From Bipolaris cookei (lineage: Eukaryota; Ascomycota; Dothideomycetes; Pleosporales; Pleosporaceae), in NCBI GenBank assembly GCA_002286855.1, contig NRSV01000004.1:1-64000 (forward strand): 64,000 nucleotides of DNA, read 5' to 3'. A program made the translations under genes and the position numbers. This document shows, in pieces, positions 21,911 to 32,788 of this stretch. Below the pieces are notes generated by a model that was not told the DNA's origin, ran no database searches, and worked only from the letters and a program-made list of their open reading frames with translations. Positions within the stretch are counted from its first letter, which is position 1; every line of letters starts with the position of its first letter.

Positions 21911-24683
21911 CTATTGACGCCGTCGTCTCTTACGCGGGCCAAGACTTTTCCAGGCTTTAGAAGCCGCGACTGCTGCAGCACGTTTAGGTGTGAACGGTCT
22001 GTAGGAACTGTATTCCAGCTACCTAGTCCAGATGCTATTTACAGTCAAGATGAAGAAAGAAGGTAAGACGCGAGCGGGGAGCCTATTTTGTTTGGGTTGG
22101 CGCACGGCCCTTACCTTGCCAGAGACGCGACTAGGCTAGCAGCCTAGTCATGTGACTCAGGGCTCAGCCCGTTACATTAGGCCGCGGCTTGGGTACATCT
22201 TCACGATCAACAAGTGCGTTCTGAGCGTCAACTTGTGCGAATCTCTCAGTATAGAAAGCTTCCATGTCTCCAAAGTGATAGTTCCAAGCCATGGTTGGTG
22301 TGCAAGAAGCGAATAGTCCTTGCGTTGCAAGAGCCATATTCCGTGCCTCCACTAGTTGTATAGGATCCTCCTCTTGCCCGGTCTCTGCTAGAAAGTTGGT
22401 AGCTGACATCATATCATTACACTGGCACAGAACAGGTTGAGATCGTCGACCTTCAATATCAGCTAAAAATTCTTCTAGTGTTGGAGGTCGCCAGACAGGA
22501 GACGGGGCCATGGTGACTGACACAGCGACAGCTACTGGCGGGGATGAACGAGGAGATGTGAGTGAAGGTAAAGGAGCAGGTGCTGGAATTGACACAGATA
22601 TACAAGTGGCCACAGGACCTGCGCCTGGTATAGATGTAGGAACCGAAACAGTGACTGAAGTGCCGACTTGCTGCAGAGCTTCGGTCAGTGTTTGGACCTG
22701 GGGTTCATGGTAAGGCTGATAGCGAGGGATAGAAGGCGGTACAGGTCTTTCGAAAGCTGAGGGGTCTCGACGAGTAGATGTTTCATTTCTCCTTGGTGCA
22801 CCCCTTGTTTGAGCTATAAGGGGCTCTAGAACAGACTGGTATGGCCTAGGGGATAGAAACACTGAAGGTCCTTGCTCGCGTTGATAGCGCCAGTGATCAT
22901 CATAGAGATAGTTTAGTCGTAGTGTAGACTTCGCAGCTATCACTTCTTGCAGTGTATGGCGGCATGGAAGACCATTGGTTTTCTCGAAGAGGCCTGAGCA
23001 AGGATGCCCACCATGGCCCTAACTTTACTCTTTCTGGCGTAGCAAGTCTTGCTGCCTAATACGCTCAATAGCTGGTGGTGTGAGAATATCATGGATCCCA
23101 TATGGTAAGAAGGGCATTAACTCAAGCTTATGCTGAAATTTAGTACTATGTCTTGAAGAAGCGATCTCCTTTTTGTACTTGTTATATTGACTCTTGACCA
23201 TCTGCTCGATCCTTTCAACAACACGAAGTAAGTCACCTGTTGAAGTCATAAGATAGTCCTTTAGGACCTTATGCATTCCTTCAACAGGTGAACTTGTAAT
23301 CGTGCTATAGTGTCGGTGGTGAGAAGTCCATGCAGCTGCCCACTCCGTGCGTGTTAGGTATTGGTTCTCTTGCAAGTACCTGCAGAGATCTGCCTGATGG
23401 CTGTAGTCTTTAATTAAATCATTCTATTTAAACTGGAACTCTAACGGCCTCTTTGCGTAGACTAGCTGCTCTAGTTAGCGAGGGTTGGATGATATAACTA
23501 GTGTCGGCTTAGAGTGCTCGCAAAAACTGGGGGTAGTATACCTGAGTCCAGCGTTTCATCAACAATTTCCTCTGATCAGCAATTATCTGTTTTGCTTCTT
23601 TTGTCACGCCATCAGCATCTCGCCACGTTTGCTGCGCTTTTGTCTGGACATTCTTGTTGATATGCCATACACACAAGCATACTTGGGAACAAGCAAGCGT
23701 GCTTGCGTGCTTGCTTGTTACGCTTGGTTGCTAATTTAGAGGAGCCCGCTTGGCTTGCACTTAATTGGTGAAGGTTTATAGAGAGGCGCTTGGCTTGCCT
23801 GAATAGGCAAGCAGCCAAGCGTAATATGCAAGCAACCAAGCAAGCATGCTTGCTTGCTTGCTTGTTCCCAAGTATGCACACAAGAGCTGAGGAACTCTTG
23901 GGAGTAGCGAGCGTGCTGCCATCTTTAGAGCTTCTTCCTGATCGCTGATGAATACACGCGGTTGTTGCACGCCAGTCTTGTGCAGAAAATTTGCGATCGC
24001 CCAATAGTAGTCTGTATATGTCTCATTGCTAAGAAAGCAGAAGCCTGCAGAGAAGAATGTCTGCAGGTTAGTGCAGCCAAGGATGTGCTGAATACGATTA
24101 TTATCATCCTTCTTAACTGCAAAGATCCAGTCTGTCGTGGATAGATCGTCTAGTAGTGTCTCAACCGGGCTTCTTCCATTGAGATGCTTTTCCCTGATAG
24201 CCTTCCTCTCGCTGCGGATATCGGTGGCAGATATCAGTGTGTCCTGGTCTTCTCTCTGGATAGCAGCTAGTATCTGCATAGGCCGCACGCCAGCATGGGT
24301 CATTGATTGTATGACTTCCTTTTGTGCTGATGTACGTCTGCGGTAGACATTTTGCGCGCTTGAGTTGATTGACTGGGAATGGTTGTGGTCCTTGTTCTGT
24401 ACTTCTAGCTTCCATTGATTGCTGTGCTTTATCCTGAAGATAACAAGCCTGAAAGGGCATCCTGTTGACCGCGTACTTGTGCTTAGAACCTTTGCTGTTG
24501 ACTGGTAGTTATTTCTAAAGCGATCGCAGTGGTAGTAGTAACGTGTTTTAATAGCTGAGTTATGAGGCCAACTTCTTTTAAGGACAAAGCCATAGCCATG
24601 TTGTATGCCGTGCGCTCTAAGCGCGCTGTATGCTTCTTCGTAGGAACCGTATAGCTGGTCTGGAGGGGGGTAATGTTGCCCAT
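21911..24683 (-). pseudogene. MULE (FAR1-like) transposase, disrupted
   Basis: ATG at 24683 begins MGNIT; in a neighbouring frame the family's usual YGSYEEAYSALRAHGIQHGY follows, so the N-terminus is frameshifted. Recognisable parts in order are a FAR1 DNA-binding region with DHNHSQS, the core from 24303 (PMQILAAIQREDQDTLIS, TDWIFAVKKDDNNRIQHI, FISDQEEALKMAA), a WHINKNVQTKAQ block beyond the MITE, a segment at 23375-23025 with SSPVEGMHKVLKDYL, a SWIM-type zinc finger (CSGLFEKTNGLPCRH) near 22970 and a basic tail (LGPRKRRR) ending at 21911. Several in-frame stops and the MITE make it non-functional. Confidence 0.75.
23677..23877. mobile_element. 201-bp MITE with 6-bp target duplication
   Basis: Inverted termini GCATACTTGGGAACAAGCAA at 23677 and the reverse complement ending at 23877; the inside is rich in aagc/gcttg repeats. 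The 6-bp direct repeat acacaa flanks both sides (23671-23676 and 23878-23883). Removing the element and one acacaa restores the transposase frame (PQLLC-VWHINKN), which proves the insertion. Confidence 0.9.
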
Positions 24684-24923
24684 ATCATTCAACAACAGGA
24701 GAATAAGCTAGATAGCTACGTTTTTCGATGAGCGTTTACCTGCAGTAGATATCTAGTGATGTTGCGGATGTAGCGGATTCGAAGATTACGCGCTAAGCTA
24801 AGTTGGAGAGAAAGTTTACACTAGCACTAGCGTTGGGGACAAATCTCATCTTGGGGACAAGTCTCAAAACCTTGGGGACAAATCACGTCAACAATATATA
24901 ATACAAAATAACATTATTCTAGT

Positions 24924-25042
24924 ACATACGACCATTGGAAACTGAGAATTAGGCATCCCGTCCGATCTGCCCTATACAAGCAGTTTACCGGCGGATTAGT
25001 AGTTAGGTGGGTGACCACTAGCGAATCCCCGCTGTCGTATGT
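24924..25042 (+). rRNA. 5S rRNA-like gene, left arm (divergent, possibly pseudogene)
   Basis: 119 nt that begin acatacgacc and end gtcgtatgt followed by a T-run terminator (gttttt); the two ends pair perfectly as 5S helix I. Internal blocks match fungal 5S: catcccgtccg, and ttagtagttaggtgggtgac followed by cactagcgaatcccc, which covers the internal Pol III promoter. The region between (about 24934-24955) differs clearly from the usual ascomycete sequence, so this may be a variant class or a pseudogene. Dispersed single 5S genes are normal in filamentous ascomycetes. A MULE end lies 31 bp upstream. Confidence 0.75.
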
Positions 25043-25706
25043 TTTTGATTTTGTGCCCTTTTTTTACCTTTTGCTCGCTCTGCGCAAGTCACGTGAGAAT
25101 ACCTTAGCATCAACCTCTTGCTAACAGACAAAATCGATCTTGGCTCTTATAGACCTGCACACCCTAAAACCTACATCAAATGACTCGTAAAACTAGACTC
25201 TACCTCCTTCAACTCTTATTTTCTAAATTGAGCCTCTGTAGCGTATGCAAAACGTGTGTAGAGTTGCCGCTTTTTGTACGTGCGCAGTTATTTGTCTATC
25301 GATAGGACTCTTGGCGTACGTAGCCGTGGCCACCCCAAACACCCCGAACAAGGTAGTCTGGGCCAATCCCCTGGCATGTTTTGTATACCACGCTATGCCT
25401 AGCTGACCAATACTGCCGCCCTGCTTTAGAGCTTCTGTAAATAGCCCAGGCTAGCTATCAAAGGCCGCTAGCGGACATCGCTCAGTGCTTATTCCCACTC
25501 TGGTTAACTGGCTCACTTCACAAGTCGCTGCTACCGCCGACACGTGCCTTATATCTTCAGGTTGCAAAGCAGCAGTCGTCGCCAGCGCACTTGCTAGTGA
25601 ACTGGCTTCAGCGTTCTTGGTAGTTTTACATTATTCGGTATGACTTTACTCGGCGCTTGAGTCTTGGTCTATGCTATATTTGCTACTGCTGAGTCTCACT
25701 CTACCT

Positions 25707-28700
25707 CTACTTCAACTTTAGCTTTCGTAGTAATCTATTTCGCCATGAAGCGGGCTTAGCTATTGAGGGCCCTGAGTTGGCCTCGCTTTGCATAAAGGTA
25801 TGGTCGATCACGAGCAATCTGTTAGTAGAAGTGTTTGATCCTCCTCCTCCTTTTTCCTCTTCTTTTTCCTCTTCTTCTTCCCCGATTACTAAAGCCTCTA
25901 GGCTGTCACGTAAGGCCTGGCACTTATCATGGTCCTTCCCAAAGGTTCTTTCATAGCCTAGCAGAGCCTGCGAGTACCCGTGTCGAGCATCCTTTATGCG
26001 GCCCTGGCTTTCGCGCAGAGAGGCAAAGGCCCATACATTATCTAGCGCTGGGATAAAAGTGTGAAGGTTGTCAGGATGGATAGCTCTCACATAACCGTCG
26101 AGGGCACGCTGGTACATGTGCTCAGCTTGCTCAAGCTTGCCTAGATCTGCGTAGAGGTTGCCCAAGTTGTTGACGGTATCGAGTGTGGATGCATGGTCTG
26201 GCCCCCATGCCTTCTCGTATCCAGCCAGCGCTCGCTGGTACATGTGCTCCGCTTGCTCGAGCTTGCCTAGGTCTGCGTAGAGAACGCCCAAGTTGTTGAC
26301 GGTATCGAGTGTGGATGCGTGATCTGGCCCCCATGCCTTCTCGTATCCAGCCAGCGCTCGCTGGTACATGTGCTCCGCTTGCTCGAGCTTGCCTAGAGCT
26401 TTGTAGAGGTTGCCCAAGTTGTTGACGGTATCGAGTGTGGATGCATGGTCTGGCCCCCATGCCTTCTCCTTTCCGGCCAGCGCTCGCTGGTACATCTGCT
26501 CCGCTCGCTGTCTATCTTCATCGTCAAGTATATACCCAAGACTGTGGAACGATCCTGGTTGTATTAGACCCTCGACGGCCCCTTTCTCACTCGATCTACT
26601 AGCCCTCACTATCCATGCACTTATACAAAGAGCATGGGTCATAATCTTCTTTCGTTTCCTCCAGAACTCTGTCTCTGAATTCAAAGGCACGCTTGATGCC
26701 ACCAGTTCTGCTGCCAAGCAACCCAGATCACGCCACTCCTCGTCTCTTACTAAGTACCCACACCATCGGTGCAGTACCGAGTGCATTGAGTAGCTTTCTA
26801 TGCCTTGTTTACCCTCCACAAGCGAGTAGCGCGATAGCAGTCCCATCGCGTCAGCAAACGACAACTTATCCCCAGCAATCTCCAGCAGCCACTTGGGAAC
26901 ATCTATCCCAGCAGCCAAGTCTATGTCTGCTGCGATCAGCTCGTACCACAGCTCTCCGTTGTCCAAGAAACCCCACAGTTTGAGCAGACAAGCTGCTTCT
27001 TCGCTCTGCTTCTGTACCTGCTCGTACGACATGGTCCAAGTGGTCAATACGCTTCGATCGCCATACTCTTGTAGCGGAAAGCGCTTCTGCTGCTTCTCCA
27101 TTAGACGCCCCCATGTGCTGTTGTAGTACTCCGCATACATAGACGCTGACATATTAGTCTCGCGTATGTACGACCCAGCTTGGGTGAGGGCTAGTGGGAG
27201 CCCGTGAAGAAGTTCAATAACTACATCAGCGTCTGCTTAGGCTGTATCAGTTACGACGCCTCCCTTTAAAAGACAGACCTTTTCTCATACCTTCGACCGC
27301 TCTCCCAACGTTGTTCTCGAGTATAGCACGGGCCTGCTCTGCCGCCACTGTCCCCACCTTGACGCCAGACCCGAGCCGCTGGAGACTAGCCAACCGGCTT
27401 GTGATAAGAACTGACCCATGGTCTGCATCTGGGAAGTACTCCTTGACGTTGTATGCCTGCGCATCGTCTTGGTCGCGGTGGTCGCGGTCGACGTTGTCTA
27501 TGATCAGCAGCCACTGAGAGTTTGAAGATTTGGACAGCCACTGCTGACACTCGCGCACTGCCGCGTCAGCCTCGACAGTGGCCTGGCTGAGGCTCTGCAC
27601 GCCGTCAGTCGTCATCTCGCTGCGTGGAAGTCTGTGTGCCATGTCAACAAACGACTGCTTTAGGCTGGCTTCAGACGACCCGTCCAGCCAGAACACTGCG
27701 CTAAACTGGCGGTGGTGCTTTCGCGCAAGCTCCACCACCAGCTGCGTCTTGCCAATGCCACCTAGGCCGTGGACGACTACAACGTTTCGACGACGACTTG
27801 TAGTAGGTGGAGGCTTGACAAGAGCCTTCTCGAGCGCTTGCATCTCGGCATCTCTAGCAACGAACTGGCTTACAACGGGCACACCTCGGAGACTGAAGTC
27901 GATCTTATGCTTGCTGACACCTAGTGCGCTTAGCCCACCTTATTCGATATAGCAGGGACTACCATACTGTTTAATTACATTGTGAGCGGGCCGCTATAAG
28001 CTTAGGTGACGCTTGAACCATATCCCTCACCACATCTCGCACTGTTTCAAAGTGTTCCTCTGTAGGACTGCTAAATTTGTTCATGTCAAAGTGAGTCCGC
28101 GAGAGTGAGTATTTGCTCGTTGCATTCGATAAGTCAAGACAACCAGAGCTTTCGCTCACTACAAATCTCTGTAAAGATAGTGAGTCCCACGAATTGTACT
28201 GTCTGCTCTTAACCTACCGTCCGGTCTGTCTTCCCTACAATTCTTCCTACATCACTAGACTTGAGCTCGAAGAAGCAGGCAACTTGCGCCTTGTTCGCCT
28301 GCCTCCTTGTCCTTCCAAACTGGTCCACCACTTCCTGCAGGAATTCGTTGCCCGGCTCCAGTATCTTCAGCACCTCTGGCTGAATCTCGTCCTGTTGGTA
28401 CTCATGTTGCGCCGCTGCCAGCATCTCTATTTGGCTCATTCCCTCGGCGCCGCGGAAAGGCGTGCCGAGGAAGATGAGGCCTGTAGTCGATGCGAATATG
28501 CCAGGCCACTCACTCTCGTCGTGCCGAGCATCTAGAAGTGCCTATTCAGCCTTAACCGTGTGCTTTTCCTCGCCATACTGTACCTGCTTACCTTTAGCAC
28601 AACGAGCCCGCCAAAGCAGTGTGCGATGAAGAGCAATGGGCGGTACGGGCATGTCTGGCAGAGTCAGCAACAGTAGTAGTGATGTCTAGCTGAGGGTGTC

Positions 28701-29148
28701 CACTTCTCGCCTCCTACGCAGGGCCAGCAACAGCCGCTGGGCTACTATTGACGCCTTCTGCCGCATCGCCCCTTCTCCAAACCACTGCGACTGGTATCCG
28801 TATCGCATGATGCGCGCGTGAGGAGCAGCTGCTGGCAGCATGTTCTCCGCCTGCAGCCAGTTGACCCACTGCGGGCTCTCTGCTGGGCCAGCATGCTTGC
28901 ACCAAGTGTCGTCTGGGTGCGCGCCAATGCCATGGATCGCGACGATGCTGTCGGGAAGGTCAGCATAGGCTGGCTTGATGCAGCGTCACAACAGCAAACG
29001 TACTCGATAGTCTCGGCTGCATTTGCTATGTCTGCTGCGTCCGCTGGCGGGTCGCGAAGCACCTTTAGGCCAATGTCGTCGTCTGTTACCGGCCGAACCT
29101 GGTTCCGCGTTAGCGCTGATACGCTCCGTTCTGCGGTTGACCCACCAT
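25707..29148 (-). CDS. NLR-like STAND protein A: alpha/beta hydrolase - NB-ARC - TPR
   Basis: Eight exons on the minus strand: 29148-29146 (ATG only), 29098-29004, 28947-28704, 28654-28592, 28541-28218, 28168-27979, 27920-27291 and 27235-25707; 1025 aa with no stop. An N-terminal SERAC1-like hydrolase head shows DIVAIHGIGAHPDDTW and a nucleophile elbow FIAHCFGGLVV (Cys where Ser is usual), then FLGTPFRGAEG. The NB-ARC part has the P-loop GLGGIGKTQ, LLIIDNVD (Walker B), HGSVLITSR and GLPLAL. Four TPR-like 42-residue repeats and a low-complexity EEEEEKEEEK linker follow. Such proteins act as intracellular sensors in fungal non-self recognition and programmed cell death; the ligand is unknown. 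From the end of exon 6 onward it is identical to the gene at 32789-36215. An alternative acceptor at 27939 would add six codons. Confidence 0.82.
26102..26503 (-). repeat. 126-bp tandem repeats encoding TPR-like units (gene A)
   Basis: Mirror image of 35419-35820. Three almost identical units plus a fourth, diverging one; each encodes 42 residues (core AEHMYQRALAGYEKAWGPDH). Near-identity at DNA level points to recent expansion or homogenisation. Confidence 0.9.
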
Positions 29149-29496
29149 GACTGTTCGCAATGAAGCAGCATCTACTTAAGCTGTCGAAGGAGGATTTGGC
29201 AGTGGAACAAGATGATGGGAGCTGGCAGATAGGAGGGGAGAAGAAAAGAAAGCAAGGTAGAGGACGAGACAGCGATGCGAGCAGCCTGGCTGAGATGCAA
29301 GGCTGAGATGCAAGGCTGAGGCGCAGGGCAGAAGCCTCAGGCTGACTGCCGCCTGTGTCGGCAAGCGCCTGGTAGGGCCTGCGCCTTGCTCAGTAGCTTA
29401 GAATGGATTGCCCAGTCTGCTAGAGTAGTGTTCACGAAGTACTCCTTCAAAGGTCGAAACTGAACTTCCTCTACTTCCTCCCTGTTCGAAGCCACT
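29149..29496. promoter_or_regulatory. Upstream region of NLR gene A
   Basis: Reverse-complemented, this region resembles the upstream region of gene B (32600-32788): both hold a cctcagccttgcat-type stretch and a long pyrimidine tract before the start codon. In A the unit ctgagatgcaagg is repeated in tandem near 29292-29318. So the duplication that made the pair included the promoter. Confidence 0.5.
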
Positions 29497-30459
29497 ATGC
29501 CACAGTTCTTAAAAGTAAATCAGCTTGTACGTGACCTAGAGCTCCTACCGGGCGCATCCCCGCCCATAACCTTGCCTGGCCAGCCTTCTATTTCACTTAA
29601 CGACCTTAGTCTCACAAGACAGTTTCTCGAAGATGATCTATGGGCGCAAGATCTTGAGAGAGTAGCGCCGCATCTTTGGTTCATGACAACCTTGTCAAGC
29701 GCCAATGTGAACTCATTGCATCGCCAACGCGTTAAAGGCCGCGAGATTGTTATCACAGAAGACCCCCGTCTTCCCCTCGTATGGATCCGCGACCGCATAT
29801 TCGACAAACCAATGCCGCGGCATCTTTCATTGCATGCCTTCTGGGAGACCTATCTAGATTAAAAACCAGGCTCGTTAGGTGACGGCCAAAGCAGCCTTCG
29901 CGCAGCAGCAACCGGCTTCTTGCGGATGTATCGCTACTTGGTCCGGCATGAATCGGACTTTCATATTGCTCAGCAGGATCACCTTCGCCTCGTCCCTAGC
30001 AACATCGATTGGCCATCTTTCTGCCGATTTACCAGAGATCTCAGCCATATTACGGATGTAGCTATGTCAAGAAGGTACTGCTTCGGCGAGCTGAGGCTGA
30101 CACGACTCAACTTCTATGCGCCTCTGTTCCTACGCAAGTTCTAATTCGAGCAGGTACACGTGCAATATGGAGATTATTTTGCGCGCCTCTATGGCCCTAC
30201 ATTGTTCGTGTTTGCTGTAGTGTCTACAATCCTCAACTCTATGCAGGTTGCGCTTGTCGCTGATGAAACCATGGCTGTTCAGTGGGCTTTAGTCTGGCAC
30301 GCGTCTCGTTGGTTTAGCGCGCTCAGTCTTGTAGGTACTGTTATTATCACAGTGTGATTTGGGGCTCTTTGGCTGTGGATGTTCTTAGATGAGTGGGTGT
30401 ATACCGTAAGACGGAAACTAGAGGAGCGGAGCAAAAGGCAGAATTCGTGCACATGCTAG
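29497..30459 (+). pseudogene. DUF6601-like protein, disrupted by in-frame stops
   Basis: One frame is open from ATG 29497 to TAG 30457-30459 except for stops at 29860 (TAA), 30142 (TAA) and 30355 (TGA); no frameshift. Conserved pieces are HLWFMTTLSSANVNSLHRQ, KGREIVITEDPRLPLVWI, DRIFDKPMPRHLSLHAFWE, ATGFLRMYRYLVRHESDF, CFGELRLTRLNFYAPLFLRK and QYGDYFARLYGPTLFVFA, followed by two hydrophobic segments (TLFVFAVVSTILNSMQVAL and WFSALSLVGTVIITV). This matches what I know as the fungal DUF6601 family (some members annotated as subtelomeric hrmA-associated cluster proteins); function unknown. It would be about 320 aa when intact. Confidence 0.65.
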
Positions 30460-30610
30460 CTAAGTAGAAGATGCAGGGCCTGGTGGGGAGGGGTATCGAA
30501 GCAACAGGTATATATAGGTCAGCGAGAGCCGAGAAACGATAGATGCATACGTGGATAACTACATTGTCTACTAAATGTTGAGAACGGAGGCCAGATAGTA
30601 CTAGTCGCTA

Positions 30611-32000
30611 TTATTGAGTAAATTGCTTCTGCTTGCTTCTGCTCCTGCATCTACTCCCCCGTTGTAGCCTCTTGGGATCTGCTTTTACTTTCGCAGCACG
30701 CTTCGTTCGTGCCTCCTGGAGGTACTCGTGATTCATGACCTTCGCTTCTCCCAGCATCTCTGACTTGGTCGATCGGCGAGCCTTTGTTTCTTTGTTCATC
30801 TGGGTCAAGGACTGATTCTGGCGCTGCAGAAGGGCTCGTTCAGCAAAAGAGATCTACGCGGCACTAGCGAGCTTCTGTATATGCCTTGGCAGGCGCCGTG
30901 GGTTAGTCTGTTCAGACACACAAGTATCTTGCTCAATTAGATTGTGCAAAGACGCGAGGGCTTCTGTTGTGATGGGCGTCACATGCATCTTCGGCATTTC
31001 GTCTTGCATATAAGACCCTATATTGGCATGTGGCAGAATAGTCGATTCAGCAGGAGGCTCAGGCCTATCCTTGAGTACTCTGTTGGGATTGAACGAATAC
31101 AAACCACTTGCAGCCCACGCAGCCATGATGTTCCTCTTGGTGAACGCCTTGTTCCTGGCGGCGCTCTAGAGAGAGGTAAATTGCTCCTTCCCAACTGTAT
31201 CTGCACCTTCCCGAAACAGTCTCTCGACTTGGTCGCAATAGGCTGCCTTCAAGGGCGCGAAGACCTCGACGCCACAGGGCTGTAGCTTATGGGAGGTGTG
31301 AGAGGGAAGACGGCAAAGGATAATGTTGTTCTCGAAGCAGTGCTCGAGGATCTCTAGCGTCTCATGACTACCAAAGCCGTCACAGATTAGTACGCGTGGT
31401 TTTTGGTTAGCGCGTCTCTTAGTTTGCGGGTCAAACACCTGCTTAAGCCGCTCTAAGTTAGTCTTGGAGTCGTTGTATCCGTTCTCCGAGTGTGCATAGT
31501 GCCATCCAGTCGTTGGGTATGTAGTCCAGTTGCTCCAATGGGTGGACGCTGCCCAGATAATCAAAGGAAGCAGCAACCTCCCGTCGACGCTTATACATTC
31601 AGCAGCAGTCACCATCGTTCGCTTGACGCCCGCGCCTCTATAGTCTCGTGGGTCGTCCCTACCTATAAGCACTTTGGCAGAGCCTAGCATGCTGAGCATT
31701 ACTCCTATCTCATCCATGTTATAGGCATTCTCTGGCAGGACAGCCGGGTCCTGTAGCACCTTCCCAATCGCCTCAAACCATAGTATGATCTTATCGTGTA
31801 TATTGCTGTTGTGCCGTTTCCAGTCTATGGGCCTAACAGTTCTTGCTTTCAGTTCTGGATGGCGTTTCTTAAAGGCTCTGACCTAGTTCTTGCCCGGTGG
31901 CTTATGACGTTGGTTTGGCGTAGACTGCTGGCGAGCTACACTAAAGGCTAGTGCAGGCATGAACTTGATTTGCACAGGCTGTCCAAGGTGACTTATTAGC
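30611..32000 (-). pseudogene. Pogo-type DDE transposase relic, second family
   Basis: Minus strand, one frame with in-frame stops only. From about 31910: PPGKN-stop-VRAFKKRHPEL, where the stop TAG stands for the family's Trp (TGG to TAG), then the core NAYNMDEIGVMLSML, VLICDGFGSHETLEIL, RLPSHTSHKLQPCGVEVFAPLKAAY and the tail AAWAASGLYSFNPNRVL. More stops lie after EQFTSL (31166) and KLASAA (30854). A basic C-terminus reaches 30611. Upstream, up to about 32160, remnants of the N-terminal helix-turn-helix are visible in another frame. It is a different family from the Fot1-like copies. Inverted termini were not found. Confidence 0.8.
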
Positions 32001-32196
32001 ATCAGAAAGCTCACAAGGGCTTTCTCTCCCTCTGGAGTAAGGTACTGCCGACGCCGGGCAGACTGCTGTTTCGAGGGCCGGCCTCGATTACGATGGTGAA
32101 GGGTAGAAAGAAGAACGTTAGTTCTACCAAGGCAGTGTATGTTCGAGGTACGCCGTGAGGTAGATCTTGTGCCAGCGCCAGGGTAGCTCTGTCCAT

Positions 32197-32788
32197 GTCA
32201 GTGGAGGTAGTGAGTGTTGCTGATGAGGGGCAGAACGCGGAAGCAGCATGAGGTTGAGTGTGTGGGCTAGTGTCTAATAATAGCAGCAGCCAGGCAGTGC
32301 GTAGACGCCTCCAACAACGAACGCCCTAACGAGGATTCAACACATAAGAAGGGACAGCAAACGATGTTACTACAGTAATTGAGTTAACAGCTGGTAGCGT
32401 TACTAACGGTTATTAGAAATACGCAATGCGAGATACAAGATAGCATAGTAGTAGCGAACGCGATAACATGGTATCGTTCACATGATGCGCCTTTGTGTGG
32501 CTTGCAACAGCAATGACTCCCTACCACACAACTTGGCGCAAGCCAGCCAGCTCGATGTAATTGAAGGCGGCGCGGCGCGGCGCAGCGCTACGGCAGCCAA
32601 CGCTTGGAACGCTCAACCTTGTCTCAGCCTTGCATTTCAGCCTGGTTGCTCGCGTCGTTGCGCCGCAATCTGTACTTCGATTTCATTCCTTCCTTCCTTT
32701 CACTTTCTCCCCTCTCGTTTGCCACTTCCTGTCGTCTCCAGATTCTCGTCCGACAGCTCCAGGAGACGGTGCTCTCTTATGATCAGTA
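32197..32788. promoter_or_regulatory. Upstream region of NLR gene B
   Basis: No gene. From about 32600 it resembles the upstream region of gene A (cttgtctcagccttgcattt, then a CT-rich tract ctttcactttctcccctctc) and probably holds promoter and leader. The part 32200-32500 may be the outer end of the pogo relic. Confidence 0.5.

Larger units (their letters stand above)
21860..24892 (-). mobile_element. FAR1/MULE-type DNA transposon, decayed, minus strand
   Basis: The right terminus (about 24810-24892) is an inverted copy of the 21235-21318 terminus, including three spaced gatttgtcccc-type units and the block cgctagtgctagtg. The left terminus of this copy is not found: the sequence after its stop codon runs directly into the neighbouring deleted derivative, so the two are either nested or truncated against each other. 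Interrupted by a MITE at 23677-23877. Confidence 0.7.
24893..27992. repeat. Left arm of 3.1-kb perfect inverted repeat
   Basis: Every stretch compared is the exact reverse complement of 33930-37029, with constant coordinate sum 61922 and so no indel. It contains a 5S-like gene, about 660 bp of 3' flank, and the NB-ARC and TPR exons of the left NLR gene. The outer edge abuts the MULE terminus; the inner edge lies within exon 6 of the NLR gene, after which the two sides are only similar. Confidence 0.95.

Noticed and set aside
23677..23877. Repeated aagc units as a CRISPR-like array
   Set aside because: Fungal DNA, irregular spacing and clear inverted termini with a target duplication: it is a MITE.
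26131..26460. 109-codon frame antisense-phase to the TPR repeats
   Set aside because: It is a shadow produced by the 126-bp repeats in another frame.
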